Source: Liopterus haemorrhoidalis (taxonomy: Eukaryota; Arthropoda; Insecta; Coleoptera; Dytiscidae). From it: a stretch of DNA of 64,000 nucleotides. Within the stretch, counting starts at the first letter, position 1; every line of letters begins with the position of its first letter. Location: assembly GCA_963971575.1 (NCBI GenBank), contig OZ020611.1:26085279-26149278 (forward strand), read 5' to 3'. Shown here in pieces: positions 54,143-64,000 of this stretch. The translations under genes and the position numbers were made by a program. Below the pieces are notes generated by a model that searched no databases, was not told the DNA's origin, and was given only the letters and a program-made list of their open reading frames with translations.

Positions 54143-55172
54143 TATAGATATTATATCAACTTTGAAATATATATTACAAAAAATGGAAGAAGACTGATTA
54201 TATTATATAAAATAGAAAACTGTTCAAATTTGTAAACCAATTTTCATCTAAACAGAATCGAAAAACTAATTGAGCAAAATTTCATTGTCCAGAAAACGGA
54301 ATAAAACGATTGTCTACAGTTTGGGAAGTAGTCAGTTGACTTCTGTGTATAAGTATGCGTCGCTCCATCAGACGGAAAACTTGTTAGCATTTTCATACCG
54401 TTAATGGTTATTATATAATAAGCTGGTTAATTACAGGTACACGAGTGTTTTTAGATAAGCTTTCAGGTACGTTAAGTTTTCATGAGTCAGGGAACACACA
54501 AATGGATTTTGCATTAAAATCAATAGCAACGTCTTCAAAATACGAAATTTTGCTTTTCATGAAGTCTTTTCTATGAACGAGTATAAAGAAGGGGGAAAGG
54601 TATACTTGAAAATCATATTTTACCATATCAATATATGAATACTAATTCTGGCTGAATAATACAACTGTATAATTACAATTTCGCCCCAAATTGCAAGCAT
54701 TTATATGCGTATTGCACGCATCTTGTACCTGTTTTACATTTAAATACCAAGTGCATAATGGATTCAATTATTCCCCGTATTTAGGAAATGCTTGTAAAGG
54801 CATTAGTAGTATTTACAACTGCCACATCTAGAGTAGTAGAGACGATATATATGCTTCAGTCACGAAACAGTAGTACACACTCGTAATTTCGATATTATCT
54901 ACTTACATGTCAAATGAAGATTGCAGCCTTAGTTCTAGTGATATCAGGGTGTAATAGATGTAGTTTCTCTAACAACAATGAAATTTGAATTGCATTGCTA
55001 GGTAAATGTTTATTTATTTATTTTATATTTTATTTAGCGTATGGATACATTAGTACAAGTATATAGATAAATTAACAAAAATAAATTGAATAAACAAAAA
55101 TAAAAGAAAAATATAGTTAACAAAAATATAAATCTAGAATTAGATGAGTTACGTCCGTAAATTATAATATGA
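54143..55172. other. No gene recognised
   Basis: AT-rich. At 55005-55060 a TTTATTTATTTTATATTTTA tract followed by GTATGGATACATTAGTAC faintly resembles the LINE 3' end at 16345 (minus strand). Confidence 0.4.
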
Positions 55173-55258
55173 CTAGGGGTCTCAGCCCGGCTACGCCGGC
55201 CTTCACCCCCTTGTGGAGCCGGGGGCTAAGCCCCCGGCCCGGCCTGTGATTGAGCGCA
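55173..55258. repeat. GC-rich island with perfect hairpin
   Basis: An 85-bp block of about 70% G+C in an AT-rich region. GCCGGGGGC, TAA, GCCCCCGGC form a perfect 9-bp hairpin, preceded by CCCGGCTACGCCGG. Followed by CCTGTGAT...ATCACAACAGG. No target duplication found. Confidence 0.7.
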
Positions 55259-55915
55259 AGATCACAACAGGTACATAAAATGTTTACAAAAGAGAATAAA
55301 AATTCATTTTGCTGCGACGCCAATTTTTATCCTGAAAAATGCGTCTAACCCCTCCCCAATTCTAAACCAACCAATCTGTCTATTAAATAAATCGGTAACG
55401 CACCGAAGGATGACGTTCACACTGAAGCTAAATTACAATTTTATATAGAACAACGCTTCACTAATTTGTTTCAAAAACATAATCGTTTTCATTATTAAAG
55501 AGGCTTCTGATCTTATATCTCCCCTATTAACAATGTGTTATTTGTTTTATAAGTATTTCCCTACTATAAATGATTTATTCCTCAGATACGTTTAAAACAA
55601 AAAACTAAATTAATTCAAACAATAGGTTGAATCACGACGTAGGTGGAACTTACTGAACACTACACTCTACAGACATTAACTCGGTTCTTAGCTGTTAATT
55701 TTTTTTTATTATATTTTCAAATTAAAAAAAAAAATAATCAAAAATACAAAAGACATCTTAGCCATAAATACAAAAAATTCATAATATTAGCCATAATTTA
55801 GCTAGGTATTTAAAAAAAATAATTTTGTCAAAAACATAAAAACTGCAATATTTTGATGAAATTATGATATTAAGATGAAATTTGTTCAAAAATTCCTCTC
55901 GTATGTTTCCGGTTT
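55259..55915. other. No feature recognised
   Basis: AT-rich without frames. Confidence 0.4.
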
Positions 55916-56140
55916 GGATCAATGTACATTACATAGAATAATTACAGATTTTTAGTTTAACCCCTTTTCGTTAAAGAATGCGGTTCAGTAATTTGTTTAA
56001 GTAATTTTTTTTTAGAAAAAAAGTGTTAAAATTTTAAATTTCTAGAAAAGTAAAAAATCAAGTTTATATCACGGTTACTTTTAGTAGTGATCAGTAGCAA
56101 AACTTTCTCAAAAACTATGTTCCGCAAACTAATCGGTGAC
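55916..56140 (-). mobile_element. Family A fragment
   Basis: GGATCAATGTACATTACATA and CAGATTTTTAGTTTAACCCC match the middle of family A. No ends. Confidence 0.5.
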
Positions 56141-56559
56141 AGATTTTAGATTAATACGGAATGAATAACCAGTTACGGGTTTCTACGATTAACTTACTGG
56201 TGGTAAATATTATTAATAGCAGTGCTTACTATTCGGATTACAAACTACATAGACAGCTCAGTTTTAGAATTTTATTTTGAAACCATACGTAAACATTTTA
56301 TATAACTGCATATGGTTTTTATTGGAGAGACTAAAATTTTGCAGTGGCACAATTTGATGTTAGGTTTTTCAGTACAAATATTCGAGAAACCTGAACCAAA
56401 ACTAATTTCATACATTTCGAATACACCAATAAAGACGTTCTATCTTCTCTCCATGTGAAAATTTAACAACAAATAGTTTGTCTCATTTCATAGCTGAAAA
56501 AATTAAAAACACGCTATCGGGTTTCTCAGCCAAAAATGCTTGAGAGGTACGTCCGACTC
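56141..56559. other. No feature recognised
   Basis: AT-rich without frames. Confidence 0.4.
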
Positions 56560-57110
56560 CGGTGATGGTTTACTCACGATTCTATGTCTCTAACAAGATT
56601 TTCCCAGCCCTTTTCTTAAAACTAATAATTTGATCTCTGAACTACATTTTTTTGTGGTTGTAAAAATAATCTGCTCTCCAATTAACTACAAAAACCTTTT
56701 AACTTATATTAAAGACTCATATTTCTATTCGCAATAATTCATAAACCCAAATAATTAATTTTTACTTTAATTACTTACGAAGTCCATATCACTGAAAATA
56801 TATGGTTGCATAACAACATCTGTGTAAACATTCGACCATGTACTTAAAATAAACGGTGACAATATTTTAAACAAATCATATAATATACAATTGTAAATTT
56901 ATAACGCTGCCTTCCAACATTTAACTAAAAAAAAAAAAGTGCGGATAACTCAGTTTATCTCTGAGGATGTTTATCTTAACATAGATTAGTTTTTGTATTT
57001 AAATACTTTTATTTTTATCTAATTGAATCATTTTATTTTAAATAATAATGAAGTTTTATTTCTGAAATTACCGCTCCCACATAACACACTGTCGGAAGGT
57101 GCCTTTAGAA
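56560..57110 (-). repeat. Family C repeat, copy 3
   Basis: Inverse copy, ending TTTCTGAAATTACCGCTCCC; aligns over most of its length with 51960-52560. Confidence 0.7.
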
Positions 57111-57735
57111 TAATATATTTACTAAAATTACTCATCTGGCAACAATACAGTATAAATTTCAGGATTTTCACAGAAAAAAAAGTTTGGGAAACGCTGCTAT
57201 AAGGTGTTTAAATTTCTTAAGTTACAGTTTGCTGAAAAATTCGTGTGTTGACCTTCACACGAAGCCGTAGAGTTTGGAAGTCAATAATCAGTTTGAAGCC
57301 CGCTTCTGTTTACAGGCTTAACTTTCTGATCGCTTCGAATTAATTAAGAACTTGCGGCCGATGGAAGTGTGTTAGCGTGACAGGAATTTACGATTTTCAA
57401 GGATTTGAATACATAATTTCTTGTAAACTATTATTTTGATGTGCTAAGAATATCAATGAGAATTAGTAAGTGTCCTCTCAATGAAGGAATTGTAGAACAA
57501 TGGTTTACATCTAATGATAGACAAAATTAAAGCTTACATAACAATACTACAGTGCAGTGCAGCACTTTTAAGTTTGTACAGCTCTTATTATATTCTGACC
57601 TATATATTTAAATTGCTCGCCTCGGTAACGTATAGGAACCCGACTTTGCGTACCATACCAAATTCGGGTCCTGGTCAAAATTTGCTATGGTGAAGAATTT
57701 AGGAAGTTCGCACTATTTTCTGTCTGACTTTATTT
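57111..57735. other. No gene recognised
   Basis: AT-rich, no terminal repeats found. Confidence 0.4.
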
Positions 57736-57740
57736 TATGG

Positions 57741-58016
57741 TTTCGGTTCCCAGCACTAATTTTAATATATTTATGTTTACAGTTTACTTACATCCACATC
57801 GGGAATTTGTATTACTTTGGTGTTTTCCCGACCCTAGAACCGGGTATCTAATCTAGGAACTCAGAATCGCGTATCTGGAACCGGGTATTCGAAACCGGGT
57901 ATCCGGAACCGGGTAATCGAAACCGGGTAATCTAGGTTACGCGAAAATTACAAACCCGGTTTTACCCAAAAACCGAAACCGGGTACCCGAAAAACGGGTT
58001 TCGGTTCCCAGCACTA
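57741..58016 (+). repeat. Family E: degenerate 'ggaaccgggtatc' tandem repeat, unit 1
   Basis: TTTCGGTTCCCAGCACTA occurs at 57745 and again at 57999. Between them are about eight degenerate 12-15-bp units such as GGAACCGGGTATTCGAAACC. The TAGTGCTGGGAACCGAAA end is hAT-like, but no opposite end was seen. Confidence 0.7.
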
Positions 58017-58085
58017 ATCTCGACTGATGTGATGACAAGTGTGTGCGCGTCGTGATTTCCTTTAAAAAAACACGAACCGAACCTT

Positions 58086-59215
58086 AAAAATGGATGTGAA
58101 GTGTGAATTTTCACACATTTCAGGGTTTCGCAGGTATATAACAAGTGAAAGCGGCATGCTGAGTGTGTAGGATAAATTTTGCTTTGTAGTAATCACGGCA
58201 AAATGAATGTATTTTTAAAATAATTTATTGGCTGTTAATCTAAGAGCTTTAAAAACAAATTTTATGTTAAAATATTTTTTTGTTAATTTTAATTCGAATA
58301 CCTAATACCATTATTTATGTTACTAAATATGTGCAGTATTTTTTTTTTTTTTTATATAGCAAGGTTCATTAAGATTTTGAAAATTGCACCTATGGCTTCC
58401 ATTGGTTGTTTTAAGCCATATGCTCCGCCCCTCTGGTTTCGTATACATGACACATAGAATGAAAATATAATTCCAACAATTCCAACTGGTTATTAAAATA
58501 ACGCTCCTAAAAATTAAATGCAACATTTGCCAAAATATAACTAGAATTTTGACAAAATAAAAATGGAAAAAAACACAAAAAATAAAATTGTCTTAAAACC
58601 TCTTTCCGGGAGCGAACCCTAGTTTGCTGCGTAGCAAGCGAGCAAGCTAGCCATTATACCAGGATACACCTTCTAGTATAGTGTGTTACATAACTATAAC
58701 TTTTGTACATCGTCAACAAAAGAACACAAAAAATGCGTTATTTTCCGAAAATATAATTGATCAAAAATTCCTATTGCACTATTCCAGTTCACACCAATGT
58801 ACATTACTTAGAATTTTTACAGATTTTTAGTTTACACCATCTGGGCTATAGGGTGTGGTACAATTTTTTGTTGCACAATTTTGGCAAAAACCGCATCAAA
58901 ATAATTTATTTTGCAAAAATAAAATTTTGTTCGTTAATCCACGTACTAAGGGCTTTCATTTGATACCCAACTCAGAATTTTAAAAAATATTAATTTTTTT
59001 CGATGAGCACATATTTGTTTATATTTTTAGGGAGATTTGTTTTTTAAATGTTTTAGTATTTTTCCCATGTGTGGGTCAAAGAATTGTATAAGCATGCCAA
59101 ATTTCAATTCTCTATATTTAGCCCTTTGGCTACAATTTTTACCAAACAAACAGACAGACAGACGACAAAATGACGGTATATGGGTTTTTGGTCATACCTA
59201 CAAACCCTTAAAACA
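58086..59215 (-). mobile_element. Family A repeat, copy of the 13257 subfamily
   Basis: From GGATGTGAAGTGTGAATTTT through GGGTTTCGCAGGTATATAAC to CATACCTACAAACCCTTAAA. Its tetranucleotide tract is only about three units (59150-59165). It shares GCATGCTGAGTGTGTAGGAT with the 13257 copy. It lies between two family E segments. Confidence 0.8.
58608..58661 (-). other. tRNA-like module in family A (58086 copy)
   Basis: The minus strand carries TGGTATAATGGCTAGCTTGC (box A-like) and GGGTTCGCTCCC (box B), separated by about 25 bases that can form CTTGCT...AGCAAAC-like pairing. It is the most tRNA-like of the family A modules. Confidence 0.5.
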
Positions 59216-59319
59216 AGTTCCAATTTTTTTTTTTTTTTTTTGTTCAACCTATCCTCTAACCGAACCCCATTAACTAATTTATAGTGAACCCAACCCTTCA
59301 ATAAATTTCAGATCCTTCT

Positions 59320-59554
59320 GGCTTCGAACCGAGTAGTCGGGATCGGGTATTCGGAACCGAGAATCCCGGACTGGATATCCATATCGGCGTATCCGGAAAC
59401 GAGTATCCAGAACCGCGTATCCTGAATCGAGTATCCAGAACTGCGCATCCAGAAATGGGTATTCGGAGCCGGGTTACATGTAAATTACGTACCCGGTTTT
59501 ATCCGAAACCCGGAACAGGATTTCCGTTAAACCAGTTTCGGTTCCCAGCACTAC
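59320..59554 (+). repeat. Family E: degenerate 'gtatccggaac' tandem repeat, unit 2
   Basis: More than ten degenerate units such as GTATCCGGAAACGAGTATCC, ending TTTCGGTTCCCAGCACTA, the same end as unit 1. Confidence 0.7.
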
Positions 59555-59567
59555 TTGTTATAATAAC

Positions 59568-60895
59568 TCTTCTCTTCTTCTTAATCTAACATCGTGAACG
59601 ATGTGTAGTGATCACATGATTATGTGTTATCTTCATTTAATGTTCTTCGGACTACCCGTCACCAAGTGACTCGATCTTTAGCATCCCTAACAGCTGTCAC
59701 AAGGTCAGTCCATCGAGTAGGCGATCTACCGCGGCGGCGCTTTTCATCTGGTTTCCCCTGTACGATAAGTTTTTCCAAATTATTGTGGCGGATTATATGC
59801 CCAAAGAATTTCAGTATTCGTGCAGAGGTTAGACTTGAAAGACGCTGGGTAGGATTGATATCTCTAAGAACTGATATGTTAGTACGTTTATCTGTCCATG
59901 GTATTCGTAACATGCGGCGCCAACACCACATTTCAAATGCGTCTATACGACGCCTATCTGCTGGTCTGATAACTCATGTTTCAGAGGCGTAATAAAAAGC
60001 AGAGAAGACTAAGGAGGTTACCAGTGCACATTTGGTTTGACGGGATATATTTTTATCTTTCCATATCTTTGTCAGGTTACTCATTGCAACGCGTGCCAGT
60101 TGGATACGGCGGCGTATTTCATATTCACATGTACTTGAAATATGGATAAGAGAGCCTAAATATATCATACTGTCAACAACTTCCCAATCGGCAATTCTAT
60201 GGGGTTTTCCCATAGACTCGTTTGCATGATCAACGATCATAATTTTAGTTTTGTTGCAGTTTATTTTCAACCCGTAATCTGCACTAATAGTCTTCAGTTT
60301 GTCCAAGAGATCTACAAGTTCTTCCTCACTTCCAGCAATAAGAAGGGTGTCATCAGCGAAACGAAGGTTCGAAATTTTTTGTCCACCTATAGAGATGCCA
60401 CCAGTCCATCCATCCAATACAGATCTCATAAGATGTTCGCTATAAATATTGTACAACAGTGGCGATAGTACACAACCCTGACGAACACCTTTTCGTATTG
60501 GACATTTCCGTGATATGGTGTTGTCTACCTTCATGACAGCATGGTTCTGTTCGTAGAGTTGTTTTATAATATTAGTGAGATAGAGGGGGACACCCATATC
60601 TAATAGAACGTGCCATATTTTTGCCCAACGAACGTTGTCGAATGCCTTCTCGTAGTCGACAAAACATAGATACATCGGTACATAATACTCTCTTGCCTTT
60701 TCAATCAAGATTCTTATATTTAATATCTGTTCGCAAGAACCACGACCTTTCACCAAACCGGCTTGCTCTGGGGCAATTTGGCAAGATGTAAATGGTAGCC
60801 GTCTGGATCGAATAATGTACAACATGATTTTACTTGCATGTGACAGAAGAGCTATGAGACGGTAGTTATTGCAGTTTGTTGTAGATCCTTTTTTA
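59568..60895 (-). pseudogene. RTE-type LINE, 5'-truncated, 12-bp duplication
   Basis: TGTTATAATAAC flanks both ends (59556-59567 and 60896-60907). The minus strand reads KKGSTTNCNNYRLIALLSHA, then APEQAGLVKGRGSCEQILNI, VDYEKAFDNVRWAKI, RKGVRQGCVLSPLLYNIYSE and LRFADDTLLIAGSEEELVDL (catalytic FADD), LGSLIHISSTCEYEIRRRIQ and FYYASET. One TGA follows where Trp is usual, then PADRRRIDAFEMWCWRRMLR and GRSPTRWTDLVTAVRDAKDR to a stop at 59659. Apart from that one stop the reverse transcriptase and C-terminal domain are uninterrupted, so it is a fairly young insertion. The endonuclease domain was never inserted. A purine-rich AAGAAGAAGAG tail lies at the 3' end. Confidence 0.95.
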
Positions 60896-60907
60896 TGTTA
60901 TAATAAC

Positions 60908-61490
60908 ACAACATTTATAAATTAACTTGAAAATGTTCATAATTTACTTAATACAGTTCATCCCATTAATTTTGTTTAAAAATCAATCAAGTTGGCTTTG
61001 TTGAACCATTTGTTTATTTTGTTAAATGGTAGAAAAAAAGAATTAACCGAACAAATTACGTCCTATCTGTGTTTTTGTATTTAACTTAATGCACAGATGT
61101 GTGAAACTTTTTATAGTAACATGTGCTTTTGAGTTGATTTCAACCTTGACCCTCTTCAGAAAGTATTGGAGCGGTCAGATACTCTATATTAACTGTCAAC
61201 CATACCTTTGTAAATTTAGCATATTTGTCACTGGCAAAAATATCTTTACCCACTTTTCCCAACCTTCTAGAAATAAATCCTATACATTTATTTTAAAAAT
61301 GTTAAGGAATTTTTCATTTGTTCAACGAAACATATGCAGTTCTTTCTTGGAATCTGAAAAATGGGTAAGCTGAATTATTGACATTTTTTTCGGAAGGTCT
61401 GAGTATACTAAAAGATTCGGATTCAATTGTTAAAGATCGGAATGTAGGTGATGGATAGCGAGTTTAATACGATCAGTTTTTAGTGTTTTA
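60908..61490. other. No gene recognised
   Basis: AT-rich; a 94-codon frame at 61089-61373 has no known motif and ordinary composition for this DNA. Confidence 0.4.
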
Positions 61491-61491
61491 G

Positions 61492-61520
61492 TCAGTGCCG
61501 GATAAAGGGGTCTGTAACAA
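61492..61520 (+). mobile_element. Lone hAT-like terminus
   Basis: CAGTGCCGGATAAAGGGG resembles the left end of the 11168 element (CAGTGCCGGCTATAGGGG). No matching right end found. Confidence 0.35.
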
Positions 61521-61685
61521 AGGAGCTCTAAATTAAAAATAACACATAAATTTAAAATAATTATTTAAACCCAATAATCTCAAATATCAAAACAATAGTG
61601 CAATTTTTTTATTTTAATGGCATTTGCTACTTCAGCGGTTTGACAGGACAATTCTTATTTTTTTCGAAAATTCTATGTCTGAATG

Positions 61686-61755
61686 GGATTCAAACCCGAG
61701 ACATTAGCAATGTCGAAAACATGTGTTACCACATAGGCTACGCCGGTCGGCAAAG
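61686..61755 (-). other. tRNA-derived SINE-like module
   Basis: The minus strand has CGGCGTAGCCTATGTGGTAA (box A) and, about 40 bases on, CGGGTTTGAATCCC (box B), preceded by GACATTGCTAATGTCTC. The pattern is a tRNA-derived SINE head. Body and tail were not delimited. Confidence 0.5.
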
Positions 61756-61811
61756 TGCAATTTCCAAGCTACGTTTACTATATTTAGCCTACTGCCATTA
61801 CTGGATTATAC

Positions 61812-62358
61812 TGTCACATAGGTAATCCTAGGTCAGGATTACGACATCTAGACATTGTGACGGTCAGCTGTCTGATTAAAAACTATTCGTCTGCGTCTGA
61901 CGTATGTGGCCTGATTACGAATATGCAGACATCGCATTTTCATAATGAGGAAATATTTGTCATGACGAATGAATATTGGAACTGGGTTAATTTTCGTTAC
62001 AAAAAGGCCGGCAGTCATGAAATATGGAGTTAGTGGAACATAGCCAACTCCGCTGCACGTATTAGTCCAGAAGGTTACGACCACGACACTGACGCCAGAT
62101 TCTTGTAACGAGGGTGAAGCCAAGCAAGTAGTGACCATGTGAGTGGAAGAAGACGTCTTTAGGCTCCTCGACTCCCAGCTGGGTAGTCGCCGCCTCGGAG
62201 ATAGGTCCAAGCCGATCCTGGCCAACACGGGGTAGACCGAAGACTTTCCCAACTCCATGGACCAATTCAAACATATATTGTAAATGTAATATACATATTT
62301 AATAAATTTGTTATATTGAAACCAGGAGTTGTGTCTCAATCAAACCACCCACGTGACA
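61812..62358 (+). mobile_element. 5' LTR of an LTR retrotransposon
   Basis: Starts TGTCACATAG and ends CCACGTGACA, 547 bp, and contains AATAAA near 62300. It is homologous to the inverse solo LTR at 34860-35420. It is followed directly by ACTGGTGGAGGCGCCGTG, a likely primer-binding site, so in this orientation it is the 5' LTR. No gag or pol frame follows in the window and no 3' LTR was found. Its class is not certain; gypsy-like is my best guess. Confidence 0.75.
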
Positions 62359-62520
62359 ACTGGTGGAGGCGCCGTGTCGTTTGGACCTCGAGGAGCCAGG
62401 ATAAGTCGTGGAGGCGTCACGCTGCGTCGTCTACCAGGCACCAGGACTTCAATATTCTAGGAAATGGCATCATTTGTTTGTTCAACTGTTCATTTTCTTC
62501 TTAACTCCCTCAAGGGCAGT
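62359..62520 (+). other. Primer-binding site and leader of the LTR element
   Basis: TGGTGGAGGCGCCGTG begins two to three bases after the LTR, where a tRNA primer would anneal. The next 150 bp are more GC-rich than the flanks (CCTCGAGGAGCCAGGATAAG). The tRNA species was not determined. Confidence 0.5.
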
Positions 62521-63878
62521 TCATCTTCTTCATCAAATTCTTCATTATGTTATAAAAATAAATTTTTCCAACATATTTTTATAACTGATGGATATAATTT
62601 ATCCCAGCTTATGATAAATTTATAACCTCATATTTTAAGGAAAGGTTTTTAAGAGCTTCCTGTATTTTATCTTTTCTGAGATGTATCATGCTTACCATTT
62701 ATTTATTTTTTTCTTTAGAATATTGGAAAAGTGGGATGACATTTAACGGCAAGTACAGGACAAATATGTTGATATCATTGGTTTTTAATTACTGGGCTAG
62801 AGAATGTGATGGAGCATTGTCTAAAATGAGGAAAGCTCTTATTGCAAAATTTTGACGGCATAAAAACGTTTTGACCTAAAAATAATAGTAATTGAAAATT
62901 AAAGTTTTAATTAGTCTTGAAGACTACATATCTCAGGAATAAATTGTTGAAAAAACCAGGTTTATAGATTTTTGCTGTCATTTATGCACAGTTATCGCAT
63001 TTGCACAACCCTAGAATGTTATACGCTGCTTTGATACTTTTACTCCCAAAGTAGTTTTTTTTTGGAAACGCAACATAGATTTTGTTGAGAACTAACTTCC
63101 AAAATAATTCAGTTTCATCCGCATTATCAACTGGTGAATATTTAAAGTAAATTCAGTAATCATTCGACTAACAGTTGCACCACCCGAATTATTTTGATAA
63201 CAAAGATATTATTCATAACAATACGTAGAGTGTTTATGCAATACATAATTTTGCTACGTTAACTATTTTATTATAAAGGTTAGACAGAGTATAAATAATA
63301 ACATTAGCAAATTATGTGTTGTATAAAAATGAATCAAAATTTATTGTAATTGACTCGGTTCCTGGCTGTGGTCTGGTGCAATCAAGAGCCGAGTCTGGTC
63401 GATTAAGTAAGTTGTATATTTTATTTTTAATATCATTCTGTTTTGAAATGTTTTGTTTTTCATTTATTTAATATTTTTTTGTAACTTTAAATTTTGTTTT
63501 TATTTATTGATTTTTTTTTCTTTTTACATTATAAATTTACTATTATAAATTTTCCAATTGTTTGACTTTAAAATTCCCATCAACAGAGAAGCAGGTAATT
63601 CAGTCCTTTTTATTTTCCTAGTTTTATCTAAACTAGTGGTGACAGAATCCCCCCCCCCCTGCCGTTTTTACAGTTTGTTAAATTCTCCCCTTCCCCCTGG
63701 CTGTTACATTTTTGTAGGCCAGCGTTGGAATTTTGTTTATTAAGAAATCTTTTAGTAACTTTTGTTTTTTAAATTTTTGGGTAGCAGCGATGGGATGATT
63801 TTCAAATAGGATTATTTGGTAACTTTTGATTGTTACAGACTTAAGTGTAAATAATGCATAAAGGTATTTATCTAATGC
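62521..63878. other. No gene recognised
   Basis: AT-rich. A C-rich CCCCCCCCCCTGCCG at 63650 and scattered short frames only. If the LTR element once had an internal region, it is not readable here. Confidence 0.4.
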
Positions 63879-64000
63879 AGTGTTTCTCAAACCTTCGACA
63901 GTTGCGGACCACCAACGTCAAGAAAAACATTTTTTTTGCGTAAAGGCCCATTATTAATACTAATAAAATTTTGTGGGCGCGGACCACCTGTTGAGAAACA
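63879..64000. mobile_element. hAT-like MITE, cut by the window edge
   Basis: Begins CAGTGTTTCTCAAACC with TTGCGGACCACC inside, and closes with GCGGACCACCTGTTGAGAAACA, whose last bases fall beyond the window. The ends are inverted copies. It is the same family as 28308-28366. Confidence 0.7.

Noticed and set aside
60199..60468. 89-codon plus frame
   Set aside because: Antisense shadow of the RTE reverse transcriptase.

Overview
This is nuclear DNA of an insect-like animal: very AT-rich, without operons or ribosome-binding sites, and filled with decayed transposable elements of families common in arthropods (mariner, Tc1, pogo, hAT, PIF/Harbinger, Helitron, RTE and Jockey/CR1-like LINEs, LTR elements, tRNA-derived SINE modules). 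The species cannot be named from the sequence. The only long intact reading frame is a single-exon 453-residue protein with two RING/SIAH-type modules in tandem (31006-32367, minus). Two short stretches (8339-8371, 44408-44514) could be host exons but are unproven.

Layout. 1-4.5 kb: a Helitron 5' end, a Tc1 relic, and a 3-kb inverted pair of a (GTCT)n-bearing repeat called family A here. 5-8 kb: a LINE RNase H relic split by a Harbinger element with a MADF relic, then a mariner-like element with another element inside it. 8.9-15.6 kb: families A and B and a 1.3-kb hAT-type element. 16-20 kb: three LINE relics. 20.4-21.7 kb: a TIR element with a scrambled, partly inverted pseudogene. 22-28 kb: a Penelope-like region, mariner and hAT elements, and a LINE. 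31-32.4 kb: the SIAH-like gene. 33-37 kb: a LINE, a solo LTR, and a hammerhead-ribozyme-like fold interrupted by an RTE fragment. 38-44 kb: mariner relics and two hAT-type elements. 46-47.6 kb: a foldback element with tandem-repeat TIRs. 49.7-51.4 kb: a complete-looking Helitron. 51.6-53.9 kb: a pogo-like element. 57-60.9 kb: tandem 'ccgggta' repeats, a family A copy and an RTE with a 12-bp target-site duplication. 61.8-62.4 kb: an LTR followed by a probable primer-binding site.

There is no pathway here. The order of events is readable because nested insertions keep their target-site duplications. Family names A-E are labels used only in this report. Family assignments come from reading motifs; no database search was run.
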